A DNA stretch of 64,000 nt from Arthrobacter sp. NEB 688 (GCF_013201035.1 NZ_CP053707.1:248001-312000), one strand, 5' to 3'; positions 42,796-52,010 are shown, counted from the stretch's first letter. Numbers and translations: made by a program. Notes: generated by a model from the sequence alone, not told the origin.

Positions 42796-44127
42796 TCAGC
42801 GGGCGGTCAGCGCCTCCGGCAGGCGCTCGGCGCGGGCGTCGACGTCGGCCGAGATGCGGTCCAGCTCACCGAGGGTGCGCTGGGCGGCGGCCGGCGGGAC
42901 GGGCCGCGCGCAGGTCGAGGTGAGGGCGTCGACGAGGACCCGGTTGGCCGCCGGGAGGGTCGGGGCGTCCGCCGTGTACTGGCGCCCGCCGAAGGCCACG
43001 CTCGCCTGCCGGGTGCCGTCGGCCGAGGTGAAGACGAGCGTGATCGTCCCGAAGGACGCGCCGTCGTGGCCGTAGAGCGTGCCGTACCGCCCGGACGCGT
43101 CGGGGCAGGGGTCGCTCGCCCGGTAGATGCCCAGGCCGTAGGCGATCGGCTCGGTGGTGCGCGGGGTGAGCAGCTGCGCCAGGGACTTCTTCGAGACGAG
43201 CTTCCCGGCCATGAGGGAGCGGTAGAACGCGCCGATGTCGGCCGCGCTCGCGACGACCGCGCCGGCCGAGGAGAAGACGCTCGAGCTCGTGCCGTCGAGC
43301 AGGTAGGGCCGCTCGAGCACCGCGTAGTCGCCGATGTGCGCCGGCCCGGCGAAGGTCCGCCCGGTCGTGGGGAAGCGGGCGTCGCGCATCCCGGCGGGCC
43401 GGAAGACCCGCTGCTGCAGCAGAGAGCCGACCGAGCGGTGCGTGGCACGCTGGAGCATGAGCCCGACGACGACGTAGTTGGTGTTCGAGTAGCCGTAGGA
43501 GGTCCCGGGCTCGAACAGCCACGGCTGCGAGAGACCGGCCCGCACGAGCTGCCGGTCGGTGCGGTCGCGGGTCAGGACGTCGACGAGCTCCGTGCCGGTC
43601 TCGGCGTCCCCGAGCAGCGGCAGGATGTAGTCGGGCAGGCCGCTGCGGTGGCTGAGCAGCTGCTCGAGGGTGACGTCGCCGTGGCCGGGCAGCAGGCCGG
43701 GCCAGACGTCGTCGACCGTCGTCTCGAGGCTCCAGCGCTTGCGGTCGACCTCCTGCAGCGCGAGCACGGCGACCATCGCCTTCGTCACGCTGGCGACCCG
43801 GGCGGTGTCGCCGGGCCGGGCCGGACGGGCGGCGTCGATGGTGCGCACGCCGGCGGCACCCTCCCAGGCCCGACCGGTCGCGCCGCGGCTGTGGGCGACG
43901 GCGCCGACGGCCCCCGCGGCGGTCAGCTCCTCGAGCCGCTGGTCCAGGCGCGCCCGGGCCGCCGCCCGGTCGTCCCCGGCCGGGGCGGAGGCGGCGCCGG
44001 AGGGTGCGGCGGCCACCGGGGCGGGGGCGGCGCTCGCAGCACCGGAGGCGCCGGCGACGGTCAGGGCGCCGACGGCCCCGAGGGCGAGGGCGGTGCGCAG
44101 GCGACGGACGTGGCGGGTGGTGGTCAT
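42796..44127 (-). CDS. Secreted serine hydrolase, beta-lactamase/DD-peptidase fold
   Basis: This 443-residue protein has a signal peptide (LRTALALGAVGALTVAGASGAASAAP), then the class C beta-lactamase-like domain with the catalytic SVTK (SxxK), YSNTN (YxN) and GHDGASFGT (HxG) motifs. Such proteins act as D-Ala-D-Ala carboxypeptidases, esterases or amidases; true beta-lactamase activity cannot be inferred. ATG 44127 is chosen because it opens the signal peptide and follows GAGGGGA. It is divergent from the kinase gene. Confidence 0.88.
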   Translation of the reverse strand: MTTTRHVRRLRTALALGAVGALTVAGASGAASAAPAPVAAAPSGAASAPAGDDRAAARARLDQRLEELTAAGAVGAVAHSRGATGRAWEGAAGVRTIDAARPARPGDTARVASVTKAMVAVLALQEVDRKRWSLETTVDDVWPGLLPGHGDVTLEQLLSHRSGLPDYILPLLGDAETGTELVDVLTRDRTDRQLVRAGLSQPWLFEPGTSYGYSNTNYVVVGLMLQRATHRSVGSLLQQRVFRPAGMRDARFPTTGRTFAGPAHIGDYAVLERPYLLDGTSSSVFSSAGAVVASAADIGAFYRSLMAGKLVSKKSLAQLLTPRTTEPIAYGLGIYRASDPCPDASGRYGTLYGHDGASFGTITLVFTSADGTRQASVAFGGRQYTADAPTLPAANRVLVDALTSTCARPVPPAAAQRTLGELDRISADVDARAERLPEALTAR

Positions 44128-44388
44128 CGGGTCCCCTCGGTCGGTGGTGGGTCGCGGCGGGCTGCCGCCCCTGCCGTCTACCGGGGCGACGGGGCGCACC
44201 GGCTCCCCCGCGGGACGGGTCCTGCCCTCCCCCTCGCGTGTGAGGCCGGGCCGGGATGTGAGGCGTGGGACGGGTGGGGTGCACGCGAGGTGAACTTCTC
44301 GACAAACCCTCAACACCGCAGGTCAGGGTTGGCGAGCGCGGCCTCCGGACGCGCGTACAGTCGACACCGTGCGAACGAGTCGACACCG

Positions 44389-45531
44389 GTGAACCGGCTG
44401 CAGCAGGGGTACCGCCTCGGGGGCCGGTACCTGCTCGGCTCGCGCATCGCCTCCGGCGGGATGGGTGACGTCTGGCGCGCCGACGACGAGGTCCTCGACC
44501 GCACGGTCGCCGTCAAGGTCCTGCGCCCCAGCACCGAGAGCGAGCCGGTGTTCGCCCGGCGCTTCCGCGACGAGGCCCTCTACACGGCGGCCCTCGCGCA
44601 CCCGAACATCGCGACCGTCTACGACTACGGCGAGGAGGACCACCTCGCCTACCTCGTGATGGAGCTCGTCGACGGCGAGCCGCTCTCGGCCCTCGTCCGC
44701 CGGGAGGGCGCCCTCGCCCCCGACCGGGTGCGCTCGGTCGTCGCGCAGGCCGCGCTGGCGCTCGGTGTCGCGCACGAGGCCGGGGTGGTGCACCGCGACG
44801 TCAAGCCGGCGAACATCCTGCTCACCGCCGACGGCACCGTGAAGCTCACCGACTTCGGCATCGCCCGAGCGCTCGACGGCAGCGGCCACACGCTGACCGG
44901 CGAGGTCGTCGGCACGCCGCACTACCTCTCGCCGGAGCAGGCCCTCGGGGAGGCCGCCACGGGCGCCAGCGACCTGTACGCCCTCGGCATCGTGGCGCAC
45001 GAGATGCTCACCGGCAGAAGGCCGTTCGATCGCAACACGCCGGTCGCGACCGCGCTGGCGCAGGTCCACGACCCGCCGCCCCCGCTGCCGGAGCACGTCA
45101 CCGGCGCGCTGCGCACGCTCGTCGAGCAGTGCCTCGCGAAGCGCCCCGAAGAGCGCCCCGCCAGCGCACGCGAGCTCGGCGAGCGGCTCGGCGACGTCGA
45201 CGCCGAGCCCGCGGCCGACGTCGCCGCCCACCACGTCCGGGGGCACGCCCTCTCCGCCGAGCGCCGGTCGGCCGACGAGGCGGCCGCAGCCGCCGCGGCG
45301 CCCGTCCGCGACCCCTCGCCGACCCCCACGACCCCGGTGGCGCCCCTGGGCCACCCCCACGGCCGTCGGCGCCGTCGAGCGCTGCACCACGAGCGCGGCA
45401 GCGTGCCGGCCGGTCCGTCCGTGACGGTCGGCGAGGACGGCGTCCGCCGCGTCCACTGGGCGTGGCTGCCCGCGACGGCGGTCATCGCCGCGACCTTCGC
45501 CGTCGGGCTGGTGCTCGCCCTCACCCGCTGA
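44389..45531 (+). CDS. Membrane Ser/Thr protein kinase
   Basis: The Hanks-type kinase domain of this 380-residue protein spans residues 8-270: GGMGDVWRADDE (P-loop), VAVKVL (catalytic Lys), VVHRDVKPANILL, LTDFGIARAL, GTPHYLSPEQ. A 90-residue disordered Ala/Pro/Arg-rich linker leads to one C-terminal membrane helix (WLPATAVIAATFAVGLVLAL) with only three residues outside, so there is no PASTA or other external sensor. It starts at GTG 44389; a TACAGT -10 lies at 44356-44361, giving a leader of about 20 nt. Confidence 0.9.
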   Translation: MNRLQQGYRLGGRYLLGSRIASGGMGDVWRADDEVLDRTVAVKVLRPSTESEPVFARRFRDEALYTAALAHPNIATVYDYGEEDHLAYLVMELVDGEPLSALVRREGALAPDRVRSVVAQAALALGVAHEAGVVHRDVKPANILLTADGTVKLTDFGIARALDGSGHTLTGEVVGTPHYLSPEQALGEAATGASDLYALGIVAHEMLTGRRPFDRNTPVATALAQVHDPPPPLPEHVTGALRTLVEQCLAKRPEERPASARELGERLGDVDAEPAADVAAHHVRGHALSAERRSADEAAAAAAAPVRDPSPTPTTPVAPLGHPHGRRRRRALHHERGSVPAGPSVTVGEDGVRRVHWAWLPATAVIAATFAVGLVLALTR

Positions 45532-45654
45532 GCAGGCCCCCGCCGCCGCCCTCGCCGGGCCCCTCGCAGGGGCCGCGCGACCCCCGCGGGAACACCAGCG
45601 GCTCCCCCACCGTTCACCGAGCAGACGCACCTTCGTCAAACTTGAGACAAAGCT

Positions 45655-45683
45655 TTGACAAGGGTCCCTGACCTCGACATACT
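45655..45683 (+). promoter_or_regulatory. Consensus-like promoter of the DUF4193 gene
   Basis: TTGACA (45655-45660), a 17-bp spacer and CATACT (45678-45683) make the most consensus-like housekeeping promoter in the window. The palindrome CAAAGCTTTG overlaps its upstream edge (45648-45657) and could be a regulator site. The gap 45532-45654 otherwise holds nothing recognisable. Confidence 0.65.
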
Positions 45684-45738
45684 CATGGCTCCGGCCTCAC
45701 CGCCCCAGCCGACCCAGCTCGACCGAGAGGTGCTTGAC

Positions 45739-46032
45739 ATGGCAACCGACTACGACGCTCCCCGGGTCCGTGACGGCGAAGAGGAGAAGTCCGACAACAT
45801 CATCGAGCTCGACGCCGCCCGCTCCCGCGGGACCAGCGTCGACCTCCTCGAGGAGGACACCGAGGCCGTCGACGGCCTCACCCTCCCCGGCGCGGACCTG
45901 TCCGACCTCTCGCTCGAGGTGCGGGTCATCCCGCGCCAGGCCGACGAGTTCTCGTGCATCAGCTGCTTCCTCCTCGTGCACCGCTCGCAGGAGTCCAAGC
46001 CCGGCACGAGCATCTGCCTCGACTGCGCCTGA
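45739..46032 (+). CDS. DUF4193 zinc-ribbon-like protein
   Basis: This 97-residue protein has an acidic N-terminal half (VDLLEEDTEAVDGLTLPGADLSDLSLEVRVIP) and a C-terminal pair of CxxC motifs (FSCISCFLLVHRSQ and SICLDCA), probably binding zinc. This is the actinobacterial DUF4193 family of unknown function, often near sigma factor or dut genes. ATG 45739 follows GAGAGG. A strong promoter and terminator frame it as a monocistronic, well-expressed gene. Confidence 0.9.
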   Translation: MATDYDAPRVRDGEEEKSDNIIELDAARSRGTSVDLLEEDTEAVDGLTLPGADLSDLSLEVRVIPRQADEFSCISCFLLVHRSQESKPGTSICLDCA

Positions 46033-46066
46033 CCGTCCGGAACCACCGCACGACCCGCACGACCCC

Positions 46067-46097
46067 GATGGCCGCACTCTTCCGGAGTGCGGCCATC
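46067..46097. terminator. Bidirectional terminator after the DUF4193 gene
   Basis: GATGGCCGCACTC (46067-46079) and GAGTGCGGCCATC (46085-46097) pair perfectly over 13 bp with a TTCCG loop. It lies between the convergent DUF4193 gene and the small membrane protein gene. Confidence 0.85.
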
Positions 46098-46112
46098 CCG
46101 CGTCCCGGGGCC

Positions 46113-46451
46113 TCAGGGGGCGCCGGGGGTGCGGGCGACGTCCCGGCAGGAGCTCGACGGGTCGCCCGAGGACGCGGGGAAGACGGTGTCGAGGTCGATG
46201 CCCTGCTTCTGCGCGACGGCGCCGAGCAGGCGGCACATGTCCTCGACCTGCGCGCTCGACGCGGCGTCGCCGCCGTCCACGACCTGGGTCACGACGTCCC
46301 TCGCGTTGCCCGCGGCGCCGCACGAGGCCAGCAGGATGATGACGAGCACGACGTTGACCCACGTCTGGAGCCGGACGAGCGGCGGACCGGTCGGGCCGCT
46401 CGGCGGCGGCTCGAAGGCCGGGACGGGTGGCGGCGTGGCGGGTGCGGACAT
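46113..46451 (-). CDS. Small single-pass membrane protein
   Basis: This 112-residue protein has a Pro-rich N-terminus, one hydrophobic segment (VRLQTWVNVVLVIILLASC) near residues 28-46 and a roughly 60-residue outer part with two Cys (MCRLLGAV and SSSCRDVA) that could pair. No family is recognised. ATG 46451 follows AGGGGAG. Confidence 0.65.
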   Translation of the reverse strand: MSAPATPPPVPAFEPPPSGPTGPPLVRLQTWVNVVLVIILLASCGAAGNARDVVTQVVDGGDAASSAQVEDMCRLLGAVAQKQGIDLDTVFPASSGDPSSSCRDVARTPGAP

Positions 46452-46631
46452 GGAGGTGCTCCCCTTCGCTCGTGGTCCGACGGACCGTGCGCCCACGAGT
46501 GTGCCGGTCCGGGGCCGCTCGGACCATCAGGCTGCGCCGGCGCCGGCCGGGTGACGACGAGGGCGGTCACCGGCGGTCTGCCCGCAACCGGCTGCTGCGC
46601 AGCCGTGTCGGGGACGCGTCCCGAGAGATGC

Positions 46632-47693
46632 CTACTCGCAGACGATCCCGTCGGAGTCACCGTCGCGGTACCAGCCGTACTCCGGGTCCCGGCCGCGCGT
46701 GTAGGGGCCGTGGCCGGCGGCCTTCGCCGCCCGGCAGGTGGCGAAGCGGGGGTCGCGCGCAGCCTCCGGTCGGGCCGGCGCCGGAGGACGCGGTGTCGTC
46801 GGTGCCGACTGCTCGGGCGACCCGCCGAGGGGGATGCGCCGCGCCGTCGGCAGCGGCTGCCCGGGGCACCTCGCGAGGACGCGCTCGGTCGCCGCGCGCT
46901 CCGCGGCGGTCATCCAGAGGCGGTACCGGATCTTGACGGCCACCTGCCGGGCGACGTACGCGCAGCGGCCGGCCGCGCGCGGGGGCAGCCAGGTGGCGGC
47001 GTCGCCGTCACCCTTGGCCGCGTTGGTCGGGCCGTCGACGGCCAGGAGGTTGAGCGGGTCGTTGGCGAAGGCGGTCAGGGTGGACGCCGGCCAGCGTTGC
47101 GCCCCCTTCTGCCAGGCGTCCGAGAGCGCGACGACGTGGTCGACCTGCACGGCGCCCGACGTGCCCGCGCCCCGCACGAAGCGGAGGGTGCGCCCGGTGT
47201 AGGGGTCGTGCAGCGAGCCCGAGAGCACGACGCACCCGCGCGTCCCACCCCTGAGCGTGACGTCCGTGAGGTCCCTGCGCAGCACGTCGTTGCGGGTGTC
47301 GCAGCCGTTGCGGTCGGCGTCGGCCCAGGCCTGCCCGAAGCGGTCCCGGTCGTAGCCCGTCCTCGGCGCGCGACCCTTGACCGGGATGCCGGCGAGGGCC
47401 GCCAGGGCCGGACCCCGGGGCTTCGGGGACGCGGAGGGCGGCGCGGACGCCGGAGCCGGTGTGGCCACCGGCGGAGGCGTCGAGCGGGTGGGGGTCGGGG
47501 TCGGAGTGACCGTCGACGGCGTCCGCGTGTGGGTCGCGGTCGGCGCAGCGACGGGGGCATCGGCCTCCGCGCCGGCGCAGCCGGTCAGCATCAGGGCCAC
47601 GAGAGCGCCGGCGGCCACGGCGACCCGACCACCGGATGCATGTCGGCCTCGTCGACCATCCTGAACGTGGTCAGGTGTCCCGGTGTGCCGCAC
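46632..47693 (-). CDS. Exported DUF1524-type HNH nuclease with Excalibur domain
   Basis: This protein has about 353 residues. A hydrophobic lipoprotein-like signal ends LTGC near residue 37, a Thr/Pro-rich linker follows, then the DUF1524/GmrSD-like nuclease domain (RDLTDVTL, VQVDHVVALSDAWQKGAQRW with the catalytic His, and NDPLNLLAVDGPTNAAKGDGDAATWLPP). A C-terminal Excalibur calcium-binding motif (DGDSDGIVCE) ends the protein. It is probably a secreted DNase. The start is uncertain: GTG 47693 is six bases after CATCCT and would include the signal peptide's basic end. Confidence 0.82.
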   Translation of the reverse strand: MRHTGTPDHVQDGRRGRHASGGRVAVAAGALVALMLTGCAGAEADAPVAAPTATHTRTPSTVTPTPTPTRSTPPPVATPAPASAPPSASPKPRGPALAALAGIPVKGRAPRTGYDRDRFGQAWADADRNGCDTRNDVLRRDLTDVTLRGGTRGCVVLSGSLHDPYTGRTLRFVRGAGTSGAVQVDHVVALSDAWQKGAQRWPASTLTAFANDPLNLLAVDGPTNAAKGDGDAATWLPPRAAGRCAYVARQVAVKIRYRLWMTAAERAATERVLARCPGQPLPTARRIPLGGSPEQSAPTTPRPPAPARPEAARDPRFATCRAAKAAGHGPYTRGRDPEYGWYRDGDSDGIVCE

Positions 47694-47797
47694 CGGGACA
47701 GGATGCCTTCCAGGGCCGGCCGCCTCCTCGAGGCTCGCGGAGCGCCGACCGAACGGACGACCTCGGCGTGCGGGACGCGGTGCTCCGCCCCGTCGAC

Positions 47798-48034
47798 CTA
47801 GAGGCGCTCGTCGGTGCGCCGCGCCGTGGCCCGCTGCCTCACCACGGCCACGCCCGCCGCGACGACGACCGCCACCACGCCCAGGACGCTGACGAACAGC
47901 TGCGTCCCGAGGGCGAACAGCAGCCCGAGCCCCATCCAGAACAGGCCGTAGCCCGCGACCGCCGCGAAGGCGACGGCGAGAGCGGCGACGACGACCGACC
48001 CGGTCGTGACCCGACGGCCCGAGGAGGTGCTCAC
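47798..48034 (-). CDS. Small two-helix membrane protein
   Basis: This 78-residue protein has two hydrophobic segments (GSVVVAALAVAFAAVAGYGLFWMGLGLLF and LFVSVLGVVAVVVAAGVAVV) and an Arg-rich C-terminus. GTG 48034 is six bases after CATGCT; GTG 48055 is an alternative. The family is unknown. Confidence 0.6.
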   Translation of the reverse strand: MSTSSGRRVTTGSVVVAALAVAFAAVAGYGLFWMGLGLLFALGTQLFVSVLGVVAVVVAAGVAVVRQRATARRTDERL

Positions 48035-48178
48035 GGGTCCAGCATGCCCGCCCACCCCACCACGGGGCCATCGACGGCTCGGCCGGACGGACGGGATCTG
48101 CCCTGTTCACCGGGTGTGCTGTCCTCCCGCCGTGGTCTCATGGTCGCCGGCCACGCGCACAGGAGGACGGAGGCACCG

Positions 48179-48775
48179 ATGGCTCGACGCCTGGGAGCGC
48201 TGCTGCTCGGCCTCTCGCTGACCGCCCTGGCCGGGTGCGGCTCGACCTCGGCGACGGCCGGCGCCGACGGCACGGCGCCCGTCCCCCGGACCCTGGCCCC
48301 GGCCCCCGCCGGGCCCTCCACCGGCCTGACGGCGATCCAGGGCACGGTCCTCGGCCTCCCGGACGGCGAGCGCGCGACGGTCCACCTCGAGATCTGGCCC
48401 GCCGACGACGACACGAAGGTCGGCGAGGCGGTCGACATCCGGTCCACCCCGGAGGTCGAGACCGACCCCTCCGGGCACTGGTCCGTCGCGATCGACCCCT
48501 CCGACCTCGGCCGGAAGTACTTCTCCACGAAGAGCCCCGTCCTCAACGTCGACGTCGCGGTGCGGGCCGGCGACGTCGGGGCCTCGTGGTCGGTGCCGCT
48601 GTGGTTCCTCGTGGCGGACGGCGTCTGGCGCAGCGACCAGTACGCGACCATCGACGACCGCGTCGTGGACCTCACGATGGACCTCGCCGCGCAGCAGGTC
48701 ACCACCACCAGCTCGGTCGGCGAGAGCGAGACGCAGGCCCTGCCCGTCATGCCCTTCACCGCGCCGTCGGGCTGA
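48179..48775 (+). CDS. Lipoprotein with carboxypeptidase-regulatory-like domain
   Basis: This 198-residue protein has a lipoprotein signal ending LAGC, a Pro/Thr linker, and a roughly 150-residue beta-rich domain (TAIQGTVLGLPDGERATVHLEIWPA, PSGHWSVAIDPSDL) resembling extracellular beta-sandwich domains. No catalytic residues are evident. ATG 48179 follows AGGAGGACGGAGG. It precedes the sigma factor gene on the same strand by 111 bp. Confidence 0.7.
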   Translation: MARRLGALLLGLSLTALAGCGSTSATAGADGTAPVPRTLAPAPAGPSTGLTAIQGTVLGLPDGERATVHLEIWPADDDTKVGEAVDIRSTPEVETDPSGHWSVAIDPSDLGRKYFSTKSPVLNVDVAVRAGDVGASWSVPLWFLVADGVWRSDQYATIDDRVVDLTMDLAAQQVTTTSSVGESETQALPVMPFTAPSG

Positions 48776-48886
48776 CCCCTCGCAGCGGCGCGACACCCGG
48801 AGCGGCCGACATCCACCCGTGGACGGGGTGATGTGCGTACTCATGGGTGAGGCGGCGGGGACCCGGCCGCACGACGAGGAGGGGAC

Positions 48887-49405
48887 ATGGCGGATCGCGA
48901 GGCGTTCGACGCCTACGTGCGCGAGCGGTGGGGCCCGCTGCTGCGCACGGCCGTCCTGCTGACGGGCGACCGCCACTCCGCGGAGGACCTCGTGCAGGAG
49001 ACGCTGGTCCGTGCCGCGCAGCACTGGAGCCGGGTCGACCCGGCGACGCCCGACGCCTACGTCCGCCGCATCCTCTACACGCGCTCGGTCGATGCCTGGC
49101 GCTGGCGACGCCATCAGCCGGACCCGGTCGACTCCTCCACCGAGGGACGCACCCCGCGGTCGCACCCGTCCGACGACGCCGACGTCCGCGTCACGCTCGA
49201 GGCGGCCCTGCGTCGCCTCACCCCGCGGCAGCGCGCGGTCCTCGTCGCCCGCTTCTACGAGGACCGCACGGAGGTCGAGACCGCGCGGGTGCTCGGCTGC
49301 TCCGTCAGCACCGTCAAGTCCCAGACCCGGCACGCCCTCGAGCGGCTGCGCGTCCTCGCGCCCGAGCTCGCCGCCACCTTCGGACGGGAGGGGAGCCTGC
49401 GATGA
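48887..49405 (+). CDS. SigE-family ECF RNA polymerase sigma factor
   Basis: Region 2 of this 172-residue protein (FDAYVRERWGPLLRTAVLLTGDRHSAEDLVQETLVRAAQHW) and region 4 (LTPRQRAVLVARFYEDRTEVETARVLGCSVSTVKSQTRHALERLR) are intact, as in the actinobacterial SigE family. The stop overlaps the start of a membrane partner, the usual sigma/anti-sigma arrangement. The two fused proteins at 8404 and 10751 look like relics of the same two-gene design. Confidence 0.92.
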   Translation: MADREAFDAYVRERWGPLLRTAVLLTGDRHSAEDLVQETLVRAAQHWSRVDPATPDAYVRRILYTRSVDAWRWRRHQPDPVDSSTEGRTPRSHPSDDADVRVTLEAALRRLTPRQRAVLVARFYEDRTEVETARVLGCSVSTVKSQTRHALERLRVLAPELAATFGREGSLR

Positions 49406-50754
49406 CCCCCGACACCCTGACCACCGCCCTCCAGCACCTCGTGGACGGCGTCGACGACGCCTCCGGGCCGGCGCCCGAGGCACTGTGGGCCGGCGGGCGA
49501 CGCCGCCGCCGGGCCGCACGCGCCGTCCCCCTGCTCGCGGCCGCCTGTGTGGCCGCGCTCGTCGCCCTCCTCGCGTGGCCGGCCGGCTCCCCGCGGGCCG
49601 CGGTCCCGGCCGTCCGCGTCGACGACGGTCCCGTCCGCTTCACGTCCTACCCCGGCGCGATCCCGAAGCCGCCCGTCGTGACCGAGACCTCGACGCCCGG
49701 GACCACCGCGGCCGTCGTCCTGGGCGAGGACCCGGCCCGCCCGTGGGTCGTCTCCCCCACCGGGCAGGTGCGACGTCTCGTCCTCGACACCGACGTGCCG
49801 GTGCCCACGGAGGCCGGCCCGTCGCTGTCGCCGGACGGCCGGTGGCTCGCCCGCGGCCCGGTCCTCACCGACCTGCGCACCGGCACCACCGTCCCCGGGC
49901 TCCGCGCGCGCTCGACGCTCGAGCGCCGGTGGACGCCGCCCGAGCAGCCCGCCTTCTGGTCACCCGACTCCTCGCGCGTCCTCGTCGCCGGCGTGAACCA
50001 GGGCATCCCGGTGTCGGTGGGCGTCGTCGTCGCGACGGACGGCTCGACCGCCGACGCGCCCCTGGTCGACGACGCCGTCCAGCCCGTCGTCGCCGGATGG
50101 CTGGACGACGACACCGTGCTGGCGCTGCAGCCCTCCGGCTCCCCCACCGTGCTGGACCTCTACCGCTGGACCGTCGGCGACCCCACCTGGACCCCGACCG
50201 GCGCGACCGTCTCGTGGGGCGACCCCGAGGCCCCGGGGATGCGTGCCGACCTTTCCCCCGACGGCACGCGGCTGCTGCTCACCCAGGGTGAGGTCGACCC
50301 CGACAGCGGCGTGATCGCCGGGACCCACGCGATGCTCTTCGACACGCGGACGGGTCGAGGGCTCGGGCAGCCGTCGCCCGACGGAACCCTGGACCCCGCT
50401 CACTACCTGCAGGGGTCGTTCTTCGGCTGGGACGGGTGGGGCTGCCGGCCGGCCTGGAAGGACGGGCTGCCCGTCCACGCCGACGGGGACGTGGCGGGGT
50501 TCGTCGAGGACCCCGGCGCGCGGTACTCGGGCCGGTCGGGCTCCGCCTTCGACCTCGTCGCGGTCTCGGCTCTGTACGACGGAGCGTGTGTCTCGTTCGC
50601 GGGCAACGAGCTCCGCGGCACCCCGCAGGTCGACACCCGAGCCGTCTGGACCGAGCGACTCGTCCGGTGGGGTCCGTGGGTGCTGCTCGGCTTCGCGGTC
50701 GTCCTGGTCGTCCTGTGGCGCCGTCGCCGACGTCACCCGGTGCGGATGTCGTGA
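49402..50754 (+). CDS. Membrane partner of the SigE-family sigma factor
   Basis: This 450-residue protein has a short cytoplasmic helix pair (LTTALQHLVDGVDDASGPAPEALWAGGRRRRRA), a membrane segment near residue 45, an outer domain of about 350 residues with PD40/WD-like blades (GPSLSPDGRWLARG, AFWSPDSSRVLVAG, MRADLSPDGTRLLLTQG), and a second membrane helix near the C-terminus (WGPWVLLGFAVVLVVLW). It probably holds or releases the sigma factor in response to an external signal. ATG 49402 overlaps the sigma stop (ATGA). Confidence 0.85.
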   Translation: MTPDTLTTALQHLVDGVDDASGPAPEALWAGGRRRRRAARAVPLLAAACVAALVALLAWPAGSPRAAVPAVRVDDGPVRFTSYPGAIPKPPVVTETSTPGTTAAVVLGEDPARPWVVSPTGQVRRLVLDTDVPVPTEAGPSLSPDGRWLARGPVLTDLRTGTTVPGLRARSTLERRWTPPEQPAFWSPDSSRVLVAGVNQGIPVSVGVVVATDGSTADAPLVDDAVQPVVAGWLDDDTVLALQPSGSPTVLDLYRWTVGDPTWTPTGATVSWGDPEAPGMRADLSPDGTRLLLTQGEVDPDSGVIAGTHAMLFDTRTGRGLGQPSPDGTLDPAHYLQGSFFGWDGWGCRPAWKDGLPVHADGDVAGFVEDPGARYSGRSGSAFDLVAVSALYDGACVSFAGNELRGTPQVDTRAVWTERLVRWGPWVLLGFAVVLVVLWRRRRRHPVRMS

Positions 50755-50767
50755 GCGGTCGGGCCGG

Positions 50768-51310
50768 TCAGACCTCGAGGTCCCCGGCAGTCGTGACCGT
50801 GGCGTAGGAGTCGGCGAGGGCGGCGAGGAACGCGGCGTGCACGTCGGCCGCGACGACCGTGCGTCCGCCGAACTCGAGGTCCGGTGCCGCGCAGGCGTCC
50901 GCGACGACGGTGACCGTGAGCCCGAGGTCGGCGGCGGCCCGGACGGTTGCGTCGACGCAGAGGCTCGTCATCATCCCGGCGACGACGAGGGAGTCGACGC
51001 CGAGGCCGTCGAGCATCGCCCGGAGGTCGGTGTCGCGGAACGCGTTCGGGAAGGCCTTCTGCACCACGGGCTCGCCGTCCTGCGGCGCGACCCGGTGGTG
51101 GATCTCGACCCCGGGAGTGCCCGGCCGGAAGAAGTCGGCCTCCGGGTCGTCCCAGACGTGCTGCACGTGGACGACCGGGTGGCCGGCGGCGCGGAACCGG
51201 CCGAGGACGTCCGCGGCGTGCTCGGCGGCCTTGTCGGGCCCGACGAGGGGGAAGGCGCCCCCCGGGAAGTAGTCGTCCTGGATGTCGATGAGGAGGAGCG
51301 CGGTGGTCAT
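50768..51310 (-). CDS. Isochorismatase-family cysteine hydrolase
   Basis: This 180-residue protein has the catalytic triad pattern of the family: Asp in LLLIDIQDDYF, Lys in VVQKAFPNAF and Cys in TSLCVDATVRAAADLG. Members hydrolyse amides such as nicotinamide or related small molecules; the substrate cannot be named. A cis-peptide VVAGMMTSLCVD loop is present. Confidence 0.9.
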   Translation of the reverse strand: MTTALLLIDIQDDYFPGGAFPLVGPDKAAEHAADVLGRFRAAGHPVVHVQHVWDDPEADFFRPGTPGVEIHHRVAPQDGEPVVQKAFPNAFRDTDLRAMLDGLGVDSLVVAGMMTSLCVDATVRAAADLGLTVTVVADACAAPDLEFGGRTVVAADVHAAFLAALADSYATVTTAGDLEV

Positions 51311-51433
51311 CGGTGTCCTGTCGTCAGGGGCCGCCTCGGAGGCGGCACGGTCGTCGGTTCCATCCCAGCACGGCCGAGCCTGCCGAGGGCCCGGCGCGCC
51401 CTCCGGCCACCTCGCCCGTGCCGGGTCGACGCC

Positions 51434-51988
51434 TCAGCCGGTGGACTGGTCCTCGGCGCCGAGCCCGTCGAAGGCCTTGGTGCGCCCCTCGGGGTCGAGC
51501 GTCGTCAGCAGCCCGTCGCAGATGGCGCGCAGCTGGTCGACCTGCTCGGCGTCGAGGCCGTCTAACACCCGGCCGCGGACCTCCTCGACGTGGCCCGGGG
51601 CGGCGGCGACGACGGCGTCCCAGCCCACCTCGGTGAGGTGCGCGTTGGTCGCCCGCCCGTCGCCGGGGCACGGCAGGCGCTCGACGAGACCGCGGTCCTC
51701 CAGGCGCCGGACGACGTGCGAGAGCCGGGGCAACGTCGAGTTGGTCCCGCGCGCGAGGGCGGTCATCCGCAGCACCCGCCCGGGCGCCTCGGAGAGCCGT
51801 GCGAGGAGGTAGTACTCGAAGAAGGTGAGCCCGGCGTCGCGCCGCAGCTGGGAGTCGAGGGCTCCCGGCAGGAGCTCGAGGACGGAGACGACCCGCATCC
51901 ACGCGGCGCGCTCCGGGGCCGTGAGCCACCGGGTCCCGTCGTCGGGCGCGCCGCCGGACGACGGGGGGCGGGGCGTGGAGGCGGGCAC
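51434..51988 (-). CDS. MarR family regulator
   Basis: The winged helix of this 184-residue protein includes LTFFEYYLLARLSEAPGRVLRMTALARGTNSTLPRLSHVVRRLEDRGLVERLPCPGDGRATNAHLTEVG. GTG 51988 is six bases after CAGACT, so the TTG-initiated longer frame is less likely. It is divergent from the NADP-dependent reductase-like gene across 93 bp that contain two GTTGT-type inverted repeats, probably its operators. Confidence 0.88.
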   Translation of the reverse strand: MPASTPRPPSSGGAPDDGTRWLTAPERAAWMRVVSVLELLPGALDSQLRRDAGLTFFEYYLLARLSEAPGRVLRMTALARGTNSTLPRLSHVVRRLEDRGLVERLPCPGDGRATNAHLTEVGWDAVVAAAPGHVEEVRGRVLDGLDAEQVDQLRAICDGLLTTLDPEGRTKAFDGLGAEDQSTG

Positions 51989-52010
51989 GGACCCAGTCTG
52001 CCCGCTCGAT

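Noticed and set aside
44361-44391. GTG at 44369 as kinase start, directly after TACAGT
   Set aside because: It is out of frame with the kinase; the in-frame GTG is 44389, so this mRNA likely has a short leader.
48110-48125. PHO box upstream of the lipoprotein gene
   Set aside because: Only one GTTCACC unit is present with no 11-bp-spaced partner; the same holds for 45611.
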